From Prosopocoilus inquinatus (lineage: Eukaryota > Arthropoda > Insecta > Coleoptera > Lucanidae), in assembly GCA_036172665.1 (NCBI GenBank), contig JAYKNF010000062.1, positions 1 through 64,000 of the forward strand: a stretch of 64,000 bases of DNA, given 5' to 3'. This document shows positions 12,959 through 26,495 of this stretch, piece by piece; positions within the stretch are counted from its first letter, which is position 1; each line of letters starts with the position of its first letter. A model generated the notes under the pieces. That model ran no database searches. It was not told where the DNA came from and worked only from the letters and a program-made list of their open reading frames with translations. A program made the translations under genes and the position numbers.

Positions 12959-15342
12959 TTTCCAGCTCCTGCTGCGTCCAAAAACGTCGTATCTCTCATC
13001 AGAGTTACTGGAGTCCGTCCAAACGTCAAATAACATGATAGATGAGTAAGGATCGATTAGTTACATCACAGGAACAACGCTAATATGTGTTGTTTCGTTT
13101 AAAACTATTTCCAGCTGCTGCTGCGTCCGAAAATTTCGTATCTCACATTAGAGTTACTGGAGTCCATCGAAACGTCAAATAACATAGTAGCTAAGTAAGG
13201 ATCGATTAGATACATCACAGGAACAACGCTAATACGTGTTTTTTCGTTCTAAACTATTTCCAGCTACTGCTGCGTCCAAAAACTTTGTATCTCACATCAG
13301 AGTTACTGGAGTCCATCCGAACGTCAAATAACATGATAGATGAGTAAGGATCGATTAGATACATCCCAGGAACAACGCTAATACGTGTTGTTTCGTTTAA
13401 AACTATTTCCAGCTTCTGCTGCGTCCGAAAACTTCGTATCTCACATCAGAGTTACTGGAGTGCATCGAAACGTCAAATAACATGATAGATAAGTAAGGAT
13501 CGATTAGATACAGCACAGGAACAACGCTAATACGTGTTGTTTCGTTTAAAACTATTTCCAGCTCCTGCTGCGTCCAAAAACTTTGTATCTCACATCAGAG
13601 TTACTGGAGTCCATCCAAACGTCAAATAACATGATAGATGAGTAAGGATCGATTAGATACATCCCAGGAACAACGCTAATACGTGTTGTTTCGTTTAAAA
13701 CTATTTCCAGCTTCTGCTGCGTCCGAAAATTTCGTTTCTCACATTAGAGTTACTGGAGTCCATCGAAACGTCAAATAACATGATAGATGAGTAAGTATCG
13801 ATTAGATACATCACAGGAACAACGCTAATGCGTGTTGTTTCGTTTAAAACTATTTCCAGCTTCTGCTGCGTCCGAAAACGTCGTATCTCACATCAGAGCT
13901 ACTGGAGTCCATCGAAACGCCAAATAAGATGATAGATGAGTAAGGATCGATTAGATACAGCACAGGAACAACGCTAATACGTGTTGTTTCGTTTAAAACT
14001 ATTTCTAGCTCCTGCTGCGTCCAAAAACTTTGTATCTCACATCAGACTTACTGGAGTCCATCCAAACGTCAAATAACATGATAGATGAGTAAGGATCGAT
14101 TAGATACATCACAGGAACAACGCTAATGCGTGTTGTTTCGTTTAAAACTATTTCCAGCTTCTGCTGCGTCCGAAAATTTCGTTTCTCATATTAGAGTTAC
14201 TGGAGTCCATCGAAACGCCAAATAACATGATAGATGAGTAAGTATCGATTAGATACATCACAGGAACAACGCTAATGCGTGTTGTTTCGTTTAAAACTAT
14301 TTCCAGCTTCAGCTGCGTCCGAGAACTTCGTATCTCACTTCAGAGTTACTGGAGCCCATCCAAACGTCAAATAACATAATAGGTGAGTAAGGATCGATTA
14401 GATACAGCACAGGAACAACGCTAATACGTGTTGTTTCGTTTAAAACTATTTCTAGCTCCTGCTGCGTCCAAAAACTTTGTATCTCACATCAGACTTACTG
14501 GAGTCCATCCAAACGTCAAATAACATGATAGATAAGTAAGTATCGATTAGATACATCACAGGAACAACGCTAATGCGTGTTGTTTCGTTTAAAACTATTT
14601 CCAGCTTCAGCTGCGTCCGAGAACTTCGTATCTCACTTCAGAGTTACTGGAGCCCATCCAAACGTCAAATAACATGATAGGTGAGTAAGGATCGATTAGA
14701 TACATCACAGGAACAACGCTAATGCGTGTTGTTTCATTTAAAACTATTTCCAGCTTCTGCTGCGTCCGATAATTTCGTATCTCACATCAGAGTTACTGGA
14801 GTCCATCCAAACGTCAAATAACATGATAGATGAGTAAGGATCGATTAGATACATCACAGGAACAACGCTAATGCGTGTTGTTTCGTTTAAAACTATTTCC
14901 AGCTTCAGCTGCGTCCGAGAACTTCGTATCTCACTTCAGAGTTACTGGAGCCCATCCAAACGTCAAATAACATGATAGATGAGTAAGGATCGATTAGATA
15001 CATCACAGGAACAACGCTAATACGTGTTGTTTCGTTTAAAACAATTTCCAGCTTCAGCTGCGTCCGAGAACTTCGTATCTCACATCAAAGTTACTGGAGT
15101 CCATCGAAACGCCAAATAACATGTTAGATGAGTAAGGATCGATTAGATACATCACAGGAACAACGCTAATGCGTGTTGTTTCGTTTAAAACTATTTCCAG
15201 CTTCTGCTGCGTCCGAAAACGTCGTATCTCACATCAGAGCTACTGGAGTCCATCGAAACGACAAATAACATGATAGATGAGTAAGGATTGATTAGATACA
15301 GCACAGGAACAACGCTAATACGTGTTGTTTCGTTTAAAACTA
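12959..15342. repeat. A-type HOR copy 5 (16 monomers)
   Basis: The order is a b c d e f g h f' i h i n p q r, exactly 16 x 149 bp. The first ten monomers follow the long unit at 5,215. It then jumps through an h-like monomer (14,449) to the terminal i n p q r. The i monomer at 14,300 carries AACATAATAGG, a private variant shared with the i monomer at 16,684 in the next copy, so these two neighbours share recent ancestry. Confidence 0.85.
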
Positions 15343-17428
15343 TTTCCAGCTCCTGCTGCGTCCAAAAACGTCGTATCTCTCATCAGAGTTACTGGAGTCC
15401 GTCCAAACGTCAAATAACATGATAGATGAGTAAGGATCGATTAGTTACATCACAGGAACAACGCTAATATGTGTTGTTTCGCTTAAAACTATTTCCAGCT
15501 GCTGCTGCGTCCGAAAATTTCGTATCTCACATTAGAGTTACTGGAGTCCATCGAAACGTCAAATAACATAGTAGCTAAGTAAGGATCGATTAGATACATC
15601 ACAGGAACAACGCTAATACGTGTTTTTTCGTTCTAAACTATTTCCAGCTACTGCTGCGTCCAAAAACTTTGTATCTCACATCAGAGTTACTGGAGTCCAT
15701 CCGAACGTCAAATAACATGATAGATGAGTAAGGATCGATTAGATACATCCCAGGAACAACGCTAATACGTGTTGTTTCGTTTAAAACTATTTCCAGCTTC
15801 TGCTGCGTCCGAAAACTTCGTATCTCACATCAGAGTTACTGGAGTGCATCGAAACGTCAAATAACATGATAGATAAGTAAGGATCGATTAGATACAGCAC
15901 AGGAACAACGCTAATACGTGTTGTTTCGTTTAAAACTATTTCCAGCTCCTGCTGCGTCCAAAAACTTTGTATCTCACATCAGAGTTACTGGAGTCCATCC
16001 AAACGTCAAATAACATGATAGATGAGTAAGGATCGATTAGATACATCCCAGGAACAACGCTAATACGTGTTGTTTCGTTTAAAACTATTTCCAGCTTCTG
16101 CTGCGTCCGAAAATTTCGTTTCTCACATTAGAGTTACTGGAGTCCATCGAAACGTCAAATAACATGATAGATGAGTAAGTATCGATTAGATACATCACAG
16201 GAACAACGCTAATGCGTGTTGTTTCGTTTAAAACTATTTCCAGCTTCTGCTGCGTCCGAAAACGTCGTATCTCACATCAGAGCTACTGGAGTCCATCGAA
16301 ACGCCAAATAAGATGATAGATGAGTAAGGATCGATTAGATACAGCACAGGAACAACGCTAATACGTGTTGTTTCGTTTAAAACTATTTCTAGCTCCTGCT
16401 GCGTCCAAAAACTTTGTATCTCACATCAGACTTACTGGAGTCCATCCAAACGTCAAATAACATGATAGATGAGTAAGGATCGATTAGATACATCACAGGA
16501 ACAACGCTAATGCGTGTTGTTTCGTTTAAAACTATTTCCAGCTTCTGCTGCGTCCGAAAATTTCGTTTCTCATATTAGAGTTACTGGAGTCCATCGAAAC
16601 GCCAAATAACATGATAGATGAGTAAGTATCGATTAGATACATCACAGGAACAACGCTAATGCGTGTTGTTTCGTTTAAAACTATTTCCAGCTTCAGCTGC
16701 GTCCGAGAACTTCGTATCTCACTTCAGAGTTACTGGAGCCCATCCAAACGTCAAATAACATAATAGGTGAGTAAGGATCGATTAGATACAGCACAGGAAC
16801 AACGCTAATACGTGTTGTTTCGTTTAAAACTATTTCCAGCTCCTGCTGCGTCCAAAAACTTTGTATCTCACATCAGACTTACTGGAGTCCATCCAAACGT
16901 CAAATAACATGATAGATGAGTAAGGATCGATTAGATACATCACAGGAACAACGCTAATGCGTGTTGTTTCGTTTAAAACTATTTCCAGCTTCTGCTGCGT
17001 CCGAAAATTTCGTTTCTCACATTAGAGTTACTGGAGTCCATCGAAACGTCAAATAACATGATAGATGAGTAAGGATCGATTAGATACATCACAGGAACAA
17101 CGCTAATGCGTGTTGTTTCGTTTAAAACTATTTCCAGCTTCTGCTGCGTCCGAAAACGTCGTATCTCACATCAGAGCTACTGGAGTCCATCGAAACGCCA
17201 AATAAGATGATAGATGAGTAAGGATCGATTAGATACAGCACAGGAACAACGCTAATACGTGTTGTTTCGTTTAAAACTATTTCTAGCTCCTGCTGCGTCC
17301 AAAAACTTTGTATCTCACATCAGACTTACTGGAGTCCATCCAAACGTCAAATAACATGATAGATGAGTAAGGATCGATTAGATACATCACAGGAACAACG
17401 CTAATGCGTGTTGTTTCGTTTAAAACTA

Positions 17429-19216
17429 TTTCCAGCTTCAGCTGCGTCCGAGAACTTCGTATCTCACTTCAGAGTTACTGGAGTCCATCCAAACGTCAAA
17501 TAACATGATAGGTGAGTAAGGATCGATTAGTTACATCACAGGAACAACGCTAATATGTGTTGTTTCGTTTAAAACTATTTCCAGCTGCTGCTGCGTCCGA
17601 AAATTTCGTATCTCACATTAGAGTTACTGGAGTCCATCGAAACGTCAAATAACATAGTAGCTAAGTAAGGATCGATTAGATACATCACAGGAACAACGCT
17701 AATACGTGCTTTTTCGTTCTAAACTATTTCCAGCTACTGCTGCGTCCAAAAACTTTGTATCTCACATCAGACTTACTGGAGTCCATCCAAACGTCAAATA
17801 ACATGTTAGATAAGTAAGGATTGTTTAGATACATCACAGGAACAACGCTAATGCGTGTTGTTTCGTTTAAAACTATTACCAGCTTCTGCTGCGTCCGAAA
17901 ATTTCGTATCTCACATCAGAGATACTGGAGTCCATCCAAACGTCAAATAACATGATAGATGAGTAAGGATCGATTAGATACATCACAGGAACAACGCTAA
18001 TACGTGTTGTTTCGTTTAAAACTATTTCTAGCTCCTGCTGCGTCCAAAAACTTCGTATATCACATCAGAGTTACTAGAGTCCATCGAAACGTCAAATAAC
18101 ATGATAGATGAGTAAGGATCGATTAGATACATCACAGGCACAACGCTAATGCGTGTTGTTTCATTTAAAACTATTTCCAGCTTCTGCTGCGTCCGATAAT
18201 TTCGTATCTCACATCAGAGTTACTGGAGTCCATCCAAACGTCAAATAACATGATAGATGAGTAAGGATCGATTAGATACATCACAGGAACAACGCTAATG
18301 CGTGTTGTTTCGTTTAAAACTATTTCCAGCTTCAGCTGCGTCCGAGAACTTCGTATCTCACTTCAGAGTTACTGGAGCCCATCCAAACGTCAAATAACAT
18401 GATAGGTGAGTAAGGATCGATTAGTTACATCACAGGAACAACGCTAATATGTGTTGTTTCGTTTAAAACTATTTCCAGCTGCTGCTGCGTCCGAAAATTT
18501 CGTATCTCACATTAGAGTTACTGGAGTCCATCGAAACGTCAAATAACATAGTAGCTAAGTAAGGATCGATTAGATACATCACAGGAACAACGCTAATACG
18601 TGCTTTTTCGTTCTAAACTATTTCCAGCTACTGCTGCGTCCAAAAACTTTGTATCTCACATCAGACTTACTGGAGTCCATCCAAACGTCAAATAACATGT
18701 TAGATAAGTAAGGATTGTTTAGATACATCACAGGAACAACGCTAATGCGTGTTGTTTCGTTTAAAACTATTACCAGCTTCTGCTGCGTCCGAAAATTTCG
18801 TATCTCACATCAGAGATACTGGAGTCCATCCAAACGTCAAATAACATGATAGATGAGTAAGGATCGATTAGATACATCACAGGAACAACGCTAATACGTG
18901 TTGTTTCGTTTAAAACTATTTCTAGCTCCTGCTGCGTCCAAAAACTTCGTATATCACATCAGAGTTACTAGAGTCCATCGAAACGTCAAATAACATGATA
19001 GATGAGTAAGGATCGATTAGATACATCACAGGCACAACGCTAATGCGTGTTGTTTCATTTAAAACTATTTCCAGCTTCTGCTGCGTCCGATAATTTCGTA
19101 TCTCACATCAGAGTTACTGGAGTCCATCGAAACGTCAAATAACATGATAGATGAGTAAGTATCGATTAGATACATCACAGGAACAACGCTAATGCGTGTT
19201 GTTTCGTTTAAAACTA
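17429..19216. repeat. Tandem duplication of a 6-monomer block (2 x 894 bp)
   Basis: The monomer order i b j k l n occupies 17,429-18,322 and again 18,323-19,216, an offset of exactly 894 bp (6 x 149). The j monomers share GTTAGATAAG and GGATTGTTTAG, and the k monomers share TATTACCAGC. The first i reads GGAGTCCAT where other i monomers read GGAGCCCAT. The last n reads CCATCGAAACG where the first reads CCATCCAAACG. The duplication therefore predates at least these substitutions or has been touched by conversion. Confidence 0.85.
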
Positions 19217-19812
19217 TTTCCAGCTTCTGCTGCGTCCGAAAACGTCGTATCTCACATCAGAGCTACTGGAGTCCATCGAAACGCCAAATAACATGATAGA
19301 TGAGTAAGTATCGATTAGATACATCACAGGAACAACGCTAATGCGTGTTGTTTCATTTAAAACTATTTCCAGCTTCTGCTGCGTCCGATAATTTCGTATC
19401 TCACATCAGAGTTACTGGAGTCCATCCAAACGTCAAATAACATGATAGATGAGTAAGGATCGATTAGATACATCACAGGAACAACGCTAATGCGTGTTGT
19501 TTCGTTTAAAACTATTTCCAGCTTCTGCTGCGTCCGAAAATTTCGTTTCTCACATTAGAGTTACTGGAGTCCATCGAAACGTCAAATAACATGATAGATG
19601 AGTAAGTATCGATTAGATACATCACAGGAACAACGCTAATGCGTGTTGTTTCGTTTAAAACTATTTCCAGCTTCAGCTGCGTCCGAGAACTTCGTATCTC
19701 ACTTCAGAGTTACTGGAGCCCATCCAAACGTCAAATAACATGATAGGTGAGTAAGGATCGATTAGATACATCACAGGAACAACGCTAATGCGTGTTGTTT
19801 CATTTAAAACTA

Positions 19813-19942
19813 TTTCCAGCTTCTGCTGCGTCCGATAATTTCGTATCTCACATCAGAGTTACTGGAGTCCATCCAAACGTCAAATAACATGATAGATACA
19901 GCACAGGAACAACGCTAATACGTGTTGTTTCGATTAAAACTA
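19813..19942. repeat. Truncated 130-bp monomer at the A/B domain boundary
   Basis: Nineteen bases are missing between two copies of TAGAT, so GATAGATGAG...GATTAGATACAGC becomes GATAGATACAGC near 19,892. The 5' part of the monomer is A-type n, while the 3' part (TACAGCACAGG, then CGATTAAAAC) and the next monomer (TTTCTAGCTCC with ACTTCG) are B-type. The deletion therefore sits exactly on the change of subfamily and is likely the recombination junction itself, using a 5-bp microhomology. Confidence 0.85.
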
Positions 19943-22900
19943 TTTCTAGCTCCTGCTGCGTCCAAAAACTTCGTATCTCACATCAGAGTTACTAGAGTCC
20001 ATCGAAACGTCAAATAACATGATAGATGAGTAAGGATCGATTAGATACATCACAGGAACAACGCTAATGCGTGTTGTTTCATTTAAAACTATTTCCAGCT
20101 TCTGCTGTGTCCGATAATTTCGTATCTCACATCAGAGTTACTGGAGGTCATCCAAACGTCAAATAATATGATAGATGAGTAAGGATCGATTAGATACATC
20201 ACAGGAACAACGCTAATGCGTGTTGTTTCGTTTAAAACTATTTCCAGCTTCAGCTGCGTCCGAGAACTTCGTATCTCACTTCAGAGTTACTGGAGTCCAT
20301 CCAAACGTCAAATAACATGATAGATGAGTAAGGATCGATTAGTTACATCACAGGAACAACGCTAATATGTGTTGTTTCATTTAAAACTATTTCCAGCTGC
20401 TGCTGCGTCCGAAAATTTCGTATCTCACATTATAGTTACTGGAGTCCATCGAAACGTCAAATAACATAGTAGCTAAGTAAGGATCCATTAGATACATCAC
20501 AGGAACAACGTTAATACGTGTTGTTTCGTTCAAAACTATTTCCAGCTTCAGCTGCGTCCGAGAACTTCGTATCTCACATCAAAGTTACTGGAGTCCATCG
20601 AAACGCCAAATAACATGTTAGATGAGTAAGGATCGATTAGATACAGCACAGGAACAACGCTAATACGTGTTGTTTCGTTTAAAACTATTTCCAGCTTCTG
20701 CTGCGTTCAAAAACTTTGTATCTCACATCATAGTTACTGGAGTCCTTCCAAACGTCAAATAACATGATAGATGAGTAAGGATCGAATAGATACATCACAG
20801 GAACAACGCTAATACGTGTTGTTTCGTTTAAAACTATTTCCAGCTTCTGCTGCGTCCGAGAACTTCGTATCTCACATCAGAGTTACTGGAGTGCATCGAA
20901 ACTTCAAATAACATGATAGATAAGTAAGGATCGTTTAGATACATCACAGGAACAACGCTAATGCGTGTTGTTTCATTTAAAACTATTTCCAAATTCTGCT
21001 GCGTCCGAAAACGTCGTATCTGACATCAGAGCTACTGGAGTCCATCGAAACGCCAAATAACATGATAGATGAGTAAGGATCGATTAGATACATCACAGGA
21101 ACAACGATAATACGTGTTGTTTCATTTAAAACTATTTCCAGCTTCAGCTGCGTCCGAGAACGTCGTATCTCACATCAGAGTTACTGGAGTCCATCGAAAC
21201 GCCAAATAACATGATAGATAAGTAAGGATCGATTAGATACAGCACAGGAACAACGCTAATACGTGTTGTTTCGATTAAAACTATTTCTAGCTCCTGCTGC
21301 GTCCAAAAACTTCGTATCTCACATCAGAGTTACTAGAGTCCATCGAAACGTCAAATAACATGATAGATAAGTAAGGATCGATTAGATACATCACACTAAC
21401 AACGCTAATGCGTGTTGTTTCATTTAAAACTATTTCCAGCTTCTGCTGCGTCCGATAATTTCGTATCTCACATCAGAGTTACTGGAGGTCATCCAAACGT
21501 CAAATAATATGATAGATGAGTAAGGATCGATTAGATACATCACAGGAACAACGCTAATGCGTGTTATTTCGTTTAAAACTATTTCAAGCTTCAGCTGCGT
21601 CCGAGAACTTCGTATCTCACTTCAGAGTTACTGGAGTCCATCCAAACGTCAAATAACATGATAGATGAGTAAGGATCGATTAGATACATCACAGGAACAA
21701 CGCTAATGCGTGTTGTTTCATTTAAAACTATTTCCAGCTTCTGCTGCGTCCGATAATTTCGTATCTCACATCAGAGTTACTGGTGTCCATCCAAACGTCA
21801 AATAACATGATAGATAAGTAAGGATCGATTAGATACATCACAGGAACAAGACGAATACGTGTTGTTTCGTTCAAAACTATTTCCAGCTTCTGCTGCGTCC
21901 GAGAACTTTGTATCTCACATCAGAGTTACTGGAGTCCATTCAAACGTCAAATAACATGATAGATGAGTAAGGATCGATTAGATACATAACAGGAACAACG
22001 CTAATACGTGTTGTTTCGTTTAAAACTATTTCCAGCATCTGCTGCGTCCGAAAACGTCGTATCTCACATCAAAGTTACTGGAGTCCATCCAAACAACAAA
22101 TAACATGTTAGATAAGTAAGGATCGATTAGATACATCACAGGAACAACGCTAATAAGTGTTGTTTCGTTTAAAACTATTTCCAGCTCCTGCTGCGTCCAA
22201 AAACTTTGTATCTCACATCAGACTTACTGGAGTCCATCCAAACTTCAAATAACATGTTAGATAAATAAGGATCGTTTAGATACATCACAGGAACAACGCT
22301 AATACGTGTTGTTTCGTTCAAAACTATTTCCAGCTTCAGCTGCGTCCGAGAACTTCGTATCTCACATCAAAGTTACTGGAGTCCATCGAAACGCCAAATA
22401 ACATGTTAGATGAGTAAGGATCGATTAGATACATCACAGGAACAACGCTAATGCGTGTTGTTTCGTTTAAAACTATTTCCAGCTTCTGCTGCGTCCGAAA
22501 ACGTCGTATCTCTCATCAGAGTTACTGGAGTCCGTCCAAACGTCAAATAACATGATAGATGAGTAAGGATCGATTAGTTACATCACAGGAACAACGCTAA
22601 TATGTGTTGTTTCGTTTAAAACTATTTCCAGCTGCTGCTGCGTCCGAAGATTTCGTATCTCACATTATAGTTACTGGAGTCCATCGAAACGTCAAATAAC
22701 ATAGTAGCTCAGTAAGGATCGATTAGATACATCGCAGGAACAACGCTAATACGTGTTGTTTCGTTCAAAACTATTTCCAGCTTCTGCTGCGTTCAAAAAC
22801 TTTGTATCTCACATCAGAGTTACTGGAGTCCATCCAAACGTCAATTAACATGATAGATGAGTAAGGATCGAATAGATACATCACAGGAACAACGCTAATA

Positions 22901-25900
22901 CGTGTTGTTTCATTTAAAACTATTTCCAGCTTCTGCTGCGTCCGAAAACGTCGTATCTCACATCAGAGCTACTGGAGTCCATCGAAACGCCAAATAACAT
23001 GATAGATAAGTAAGGATCGATTAGATACAGCACAGGAACAACGCTAATACGTGTTGTTTCGATTAAAACTATTTCTAGCTCCTGCTGCGTCCAAAAACTT
23101 CGTATCTCACATCAGAGTTACTAGAGTCCATCGAAACGTCAAATAACATGATAGATGAGTAAGGATCGATTAGATACATCACAGGAACAACGCTAATGCG
23201 TGTTGTTTCATTTAAAACTATTTCCAGCTTCTGCTGCGTCCGATAATTTCGTATCTCACATCAGAGTTACTGGAGGTCATCCAAACGTCAAATAATATGA
23301 TAGATGAGTAAGGATCGATTAGATACATCACAGGAACAACGCTAAAGCGTGTTGTTTCGTTTAAAACTATTTCCAGCTTCTGCTGCGTCCGAAAACGTCG
23401 TATCTCACATCAGAGCTACTGGAGTCCATCGAAACGCCAAATAACATGATAAATGAGTAAGGATCGATTAGATACAGCGCAGGAACAACGCTAATGCGTG
23501 TTGTTTTATTTAAAACTATTTCCAGCTTCTGCTGCGTCCGATAATTTCGTATCTCACATCAGAGTTACTGGAGGTCATCCAAACGTCAAATAACATGATA
23601 GATGAGTAAGTATCGATTAGATATAGCACAGGAACGACGCTAATACGTGTTGTTTCCTTTAAAACTATTTCCAGCTTCAGCTGCGTCCGAGAACTTCGTA
23701 TCTCACATCAGAGTTACTGGTGTCCATCCAAACGTCAAGTAACATGATAGATAAGTAAGGATCGATTAGATACATCACAGGAACAAGACGAATACGTGTT
23801 GTTTCGTTCAAAACTATTTCCAGCTTCTGCTGCGTCCGAAAACGTCGTGTCTCACATCAGAGCTACTGGAGTCCATCGAAACGCCAAATAACATGATAAA
23901 TGAGTAAGGATCGATTAGATACAGCTCAGGAACAACGCTAATACGTGTTGTTTCGTTTAAAACTATTTCCAGCTCCTGCTGCGTCCAAAAACTTTGTATC
24001 TCACATCAGACTTACTGGAGTCCATCCAAACGTCAAATAACATGTTAGATAAGTAAGGATTGTTTAAATACATCACAGGAACAACGCTAATGCGTGTTGT
24101 TTCGTTTAAAACTATTTCCAGCTTCTGCTGCGTCCGAAAATTTCGTATCTCACATCAGAGATACTGGAGTCCATCCAAACGTCAAATAACATGATAGATG
24201 AGTAAGGATCGATTAGATACATCACAGGAACAACGCTAATACGTGTTGTTTCGTTTAAAACTATTTCCAGCTCCTGCTGCGTCCAAAAACTTCGTATCTC
24301 AAATCAGAGTTACTAGAGTCCATCGAAACGTCAAATAACATGATAGATGAGTAAGGATCGATTAGTTACATCACAGGAACAACGCTAATATGTGTTGTTT
24401 CGTTTAAAACTATTTCCAGCTGCTGCTGCGTCCGAAAATTTCGTATCTCACATTATAGTTACTGGAGTCCATCGAAACGTCAAATAACATAGTAGCTAAG
24501 TAAGGATCGATTAGATACATCACAGGAACAACGCTAATACGTGTTGTTTCGTTCAAAACTATTTCCAGCTTCTGCTGCGTTCAAAAACTTTCTATCTCAC
24601 ATCAGAGTTACTGGAGTCCATCCAAACGTCAAATAACATGATAGATGAGTAAGGATCGAATAGATACATCACAGGAACAACGCTAATACGTGTTGTTTCG
24701 TTTAAAACTATTTCCAGCTTCTGCTGCGTCCGATAATTTCGTATCTCACATCAGACTTACTGGAGTCCATCCAAACGTCAAATAACATGTTAGATAAGTA
24801 AGGATCGTTTAGATACATCACAGGAACAACGCTAATGCGTGATGTTTCATTTAAAACTATTTCCAGCTTCTGCTGCGTCCGAAAACGTCGTATCTCACAT
24901 CAGAGCTACTGGAGTCCATCGAAACGCCAAATAACATGATAGATGAGAAATAATCGATTAGATACATCACAGGAACAACGCTAATACGTGTTGTTTCATT
25001 TAAAACTATTTCCAGCTTCAGCTGCGTCCGAGAACGTCGTATCTCACATCAGAGTTACTGGAGTCCATCGAAACGCCAAATAACATGATAGATAAGTAAG
25101 GATCGATTAGATACAGCACAGGAACAACGCTAATACGTGTTGTTTCGATTAAAACTATTTCTAGCTCCTGCTGCGTCCAAAAACTTCGTATCTCACATCA
25201 GAGTTACTAGAGTCCATCGAAACGTCAAATAACATGATAGATGAGTAAGGATCGATTAGATACATCACAGGAACAACGCTAATGCGTGTTGTTTCATTTA
25301 AAACTATTTCCAGCTTCTGCTGTGTCCGATAATTTCGTATCTCACATCAGAGTTACTGGAGGTCATCCAAACGTCAAATAATATGATAGATGAGTAAGGA
25401 TCGATTAGATACATCACAGGAACAACGCTAATGCGTGTTGTTTCGTTTAAAACTATTTCCAGCTTCAGCTGCGTCCGAGAACTTCGTATCTCACTTCAGA
25501 GTTACTGGAGTCCATCCAAACGTCAAATAACATGATAGATGAGTAAGGATCGATTAGATACATCACAGGAACAACGCTAATGCGTGTTGTTTCATTTAAA
25601 ACTATTTCCAGCTTCTGCTGTGTCCGATAATTTCGTATCTCACATCAGAGTTACTGGTGTCCATCCAAACGTCAAATAACATGATAGATAAGTAAGGATC
25701 GATTAGATACATCACAGGAACAAGACGAATACGTGGTGTTTCGTTCAAAACTATTTCCAGCTTCTGCTGCGTCCGAGAACTTTGTATCTCACATCAGAGT
25801 TACTGGAGTCCATTCAAACGTCAAATAACATGATAGATGAGTAAGGATCGATTAGATACATAACAGGAACAACTGTAATACGTGTTGTTTCGTTTAAAAC

Positions 25901-26349
25901 TATTTCCAGCATCTGCTGCGTCCGAAAACGTCGTATCTCACATCAAAGTTACTGGAGTCCATCCAAACAACAAATAACATGTTAGATAAGTAAGGATCGA
26001 TTAGATACATCACAGGAACAACGCTAATACGTGTTGTTTCGTTTAAAACTATTTCCAGCTCCTGCTGCGTCCAAAAACTTTGTATCTCACATCAGACTTA
26101 CTGGAGTCCATCCAAACGTCAAATAACATGTTAGATAAGTAAGGATCGTTTAGATACATCACAGGAACAACGCTAATGCGTGTTGTTTCGTTAAAAACTA
26201 TTTCCAGCTTCTGCTGCGTCCGAAAATTTCGTATCTCACATCAGAGATACTGGAGTCCATCCAAACGTCAAATAACATGATAGATGAGTAAGGATCGATT
26301 AGATACATCACAGGAACAACGCTAATACGTGTTGTTTCGTTTAAAACTA

Positions 26350-26495
26350 TTTCCAGCTCCTGCTGCGTCCAAAAACTTCGTATCTCACATCAGAGTTACT
26401 AGAGTCCATCGAAACGTCAAATAACATGTTAGATGAGTAAGGATCGATTAGATACATAACAGGAACAACGCTAATGCGTGTTTCGTTTAAAACTA
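26350..26495. repeat. 146-bp monomer (3-bp deletion), shared marker
   Basis: GCGTGTTGTTTCG reads GCGTGTTTCG near 26,480. The identical deletion occurs in the monomer at 31,278 (site near 31,408). The deletion arose before the 4.9-kb duplication and was copied with it. Confidence 0.9.

Larger units (their letters stand above)
1..19942. repeat. Domain A: variable-length higher-order repeats (134 monomers)
   Basis: I assigned each monomer a letter from its diagnostic variants. Units begin with the ordered trio a-b-c (starts 1, 3,576, 5,215, 10,430, 12,959, 15,343). The first five end with p-q-r, where q has AACAATTTCCAGC and ATCAAAGTT, and r has ACGACAAAT. Unit lengths are 24, 11, 35, 17 and 16 monomers, and the sixth, from 15,343, is broken off in domain B. 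Internal content varies by loss or gain of whole monomers. The domain ends in a truncated 130-bp monomer at 19,813. Copies look nearly identical by eye over kilobases, which suggests recent homogenisation. Confidence 0.9.
15343..19942. repeat. A-type HOR copy 6, broken at the domain boundary
   Basis: This copy follows the 5,215 copy for 20 monomers, through an n monomer at 18,174. It then restarts at i (18,323) with a second i b j k l n block. It continues o n f i n and stops in a 130-bp n monomer at 19,813 without reaching p q r. Three terminal monomers are therefore missing where domain B begins. Confidence 0.8.
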
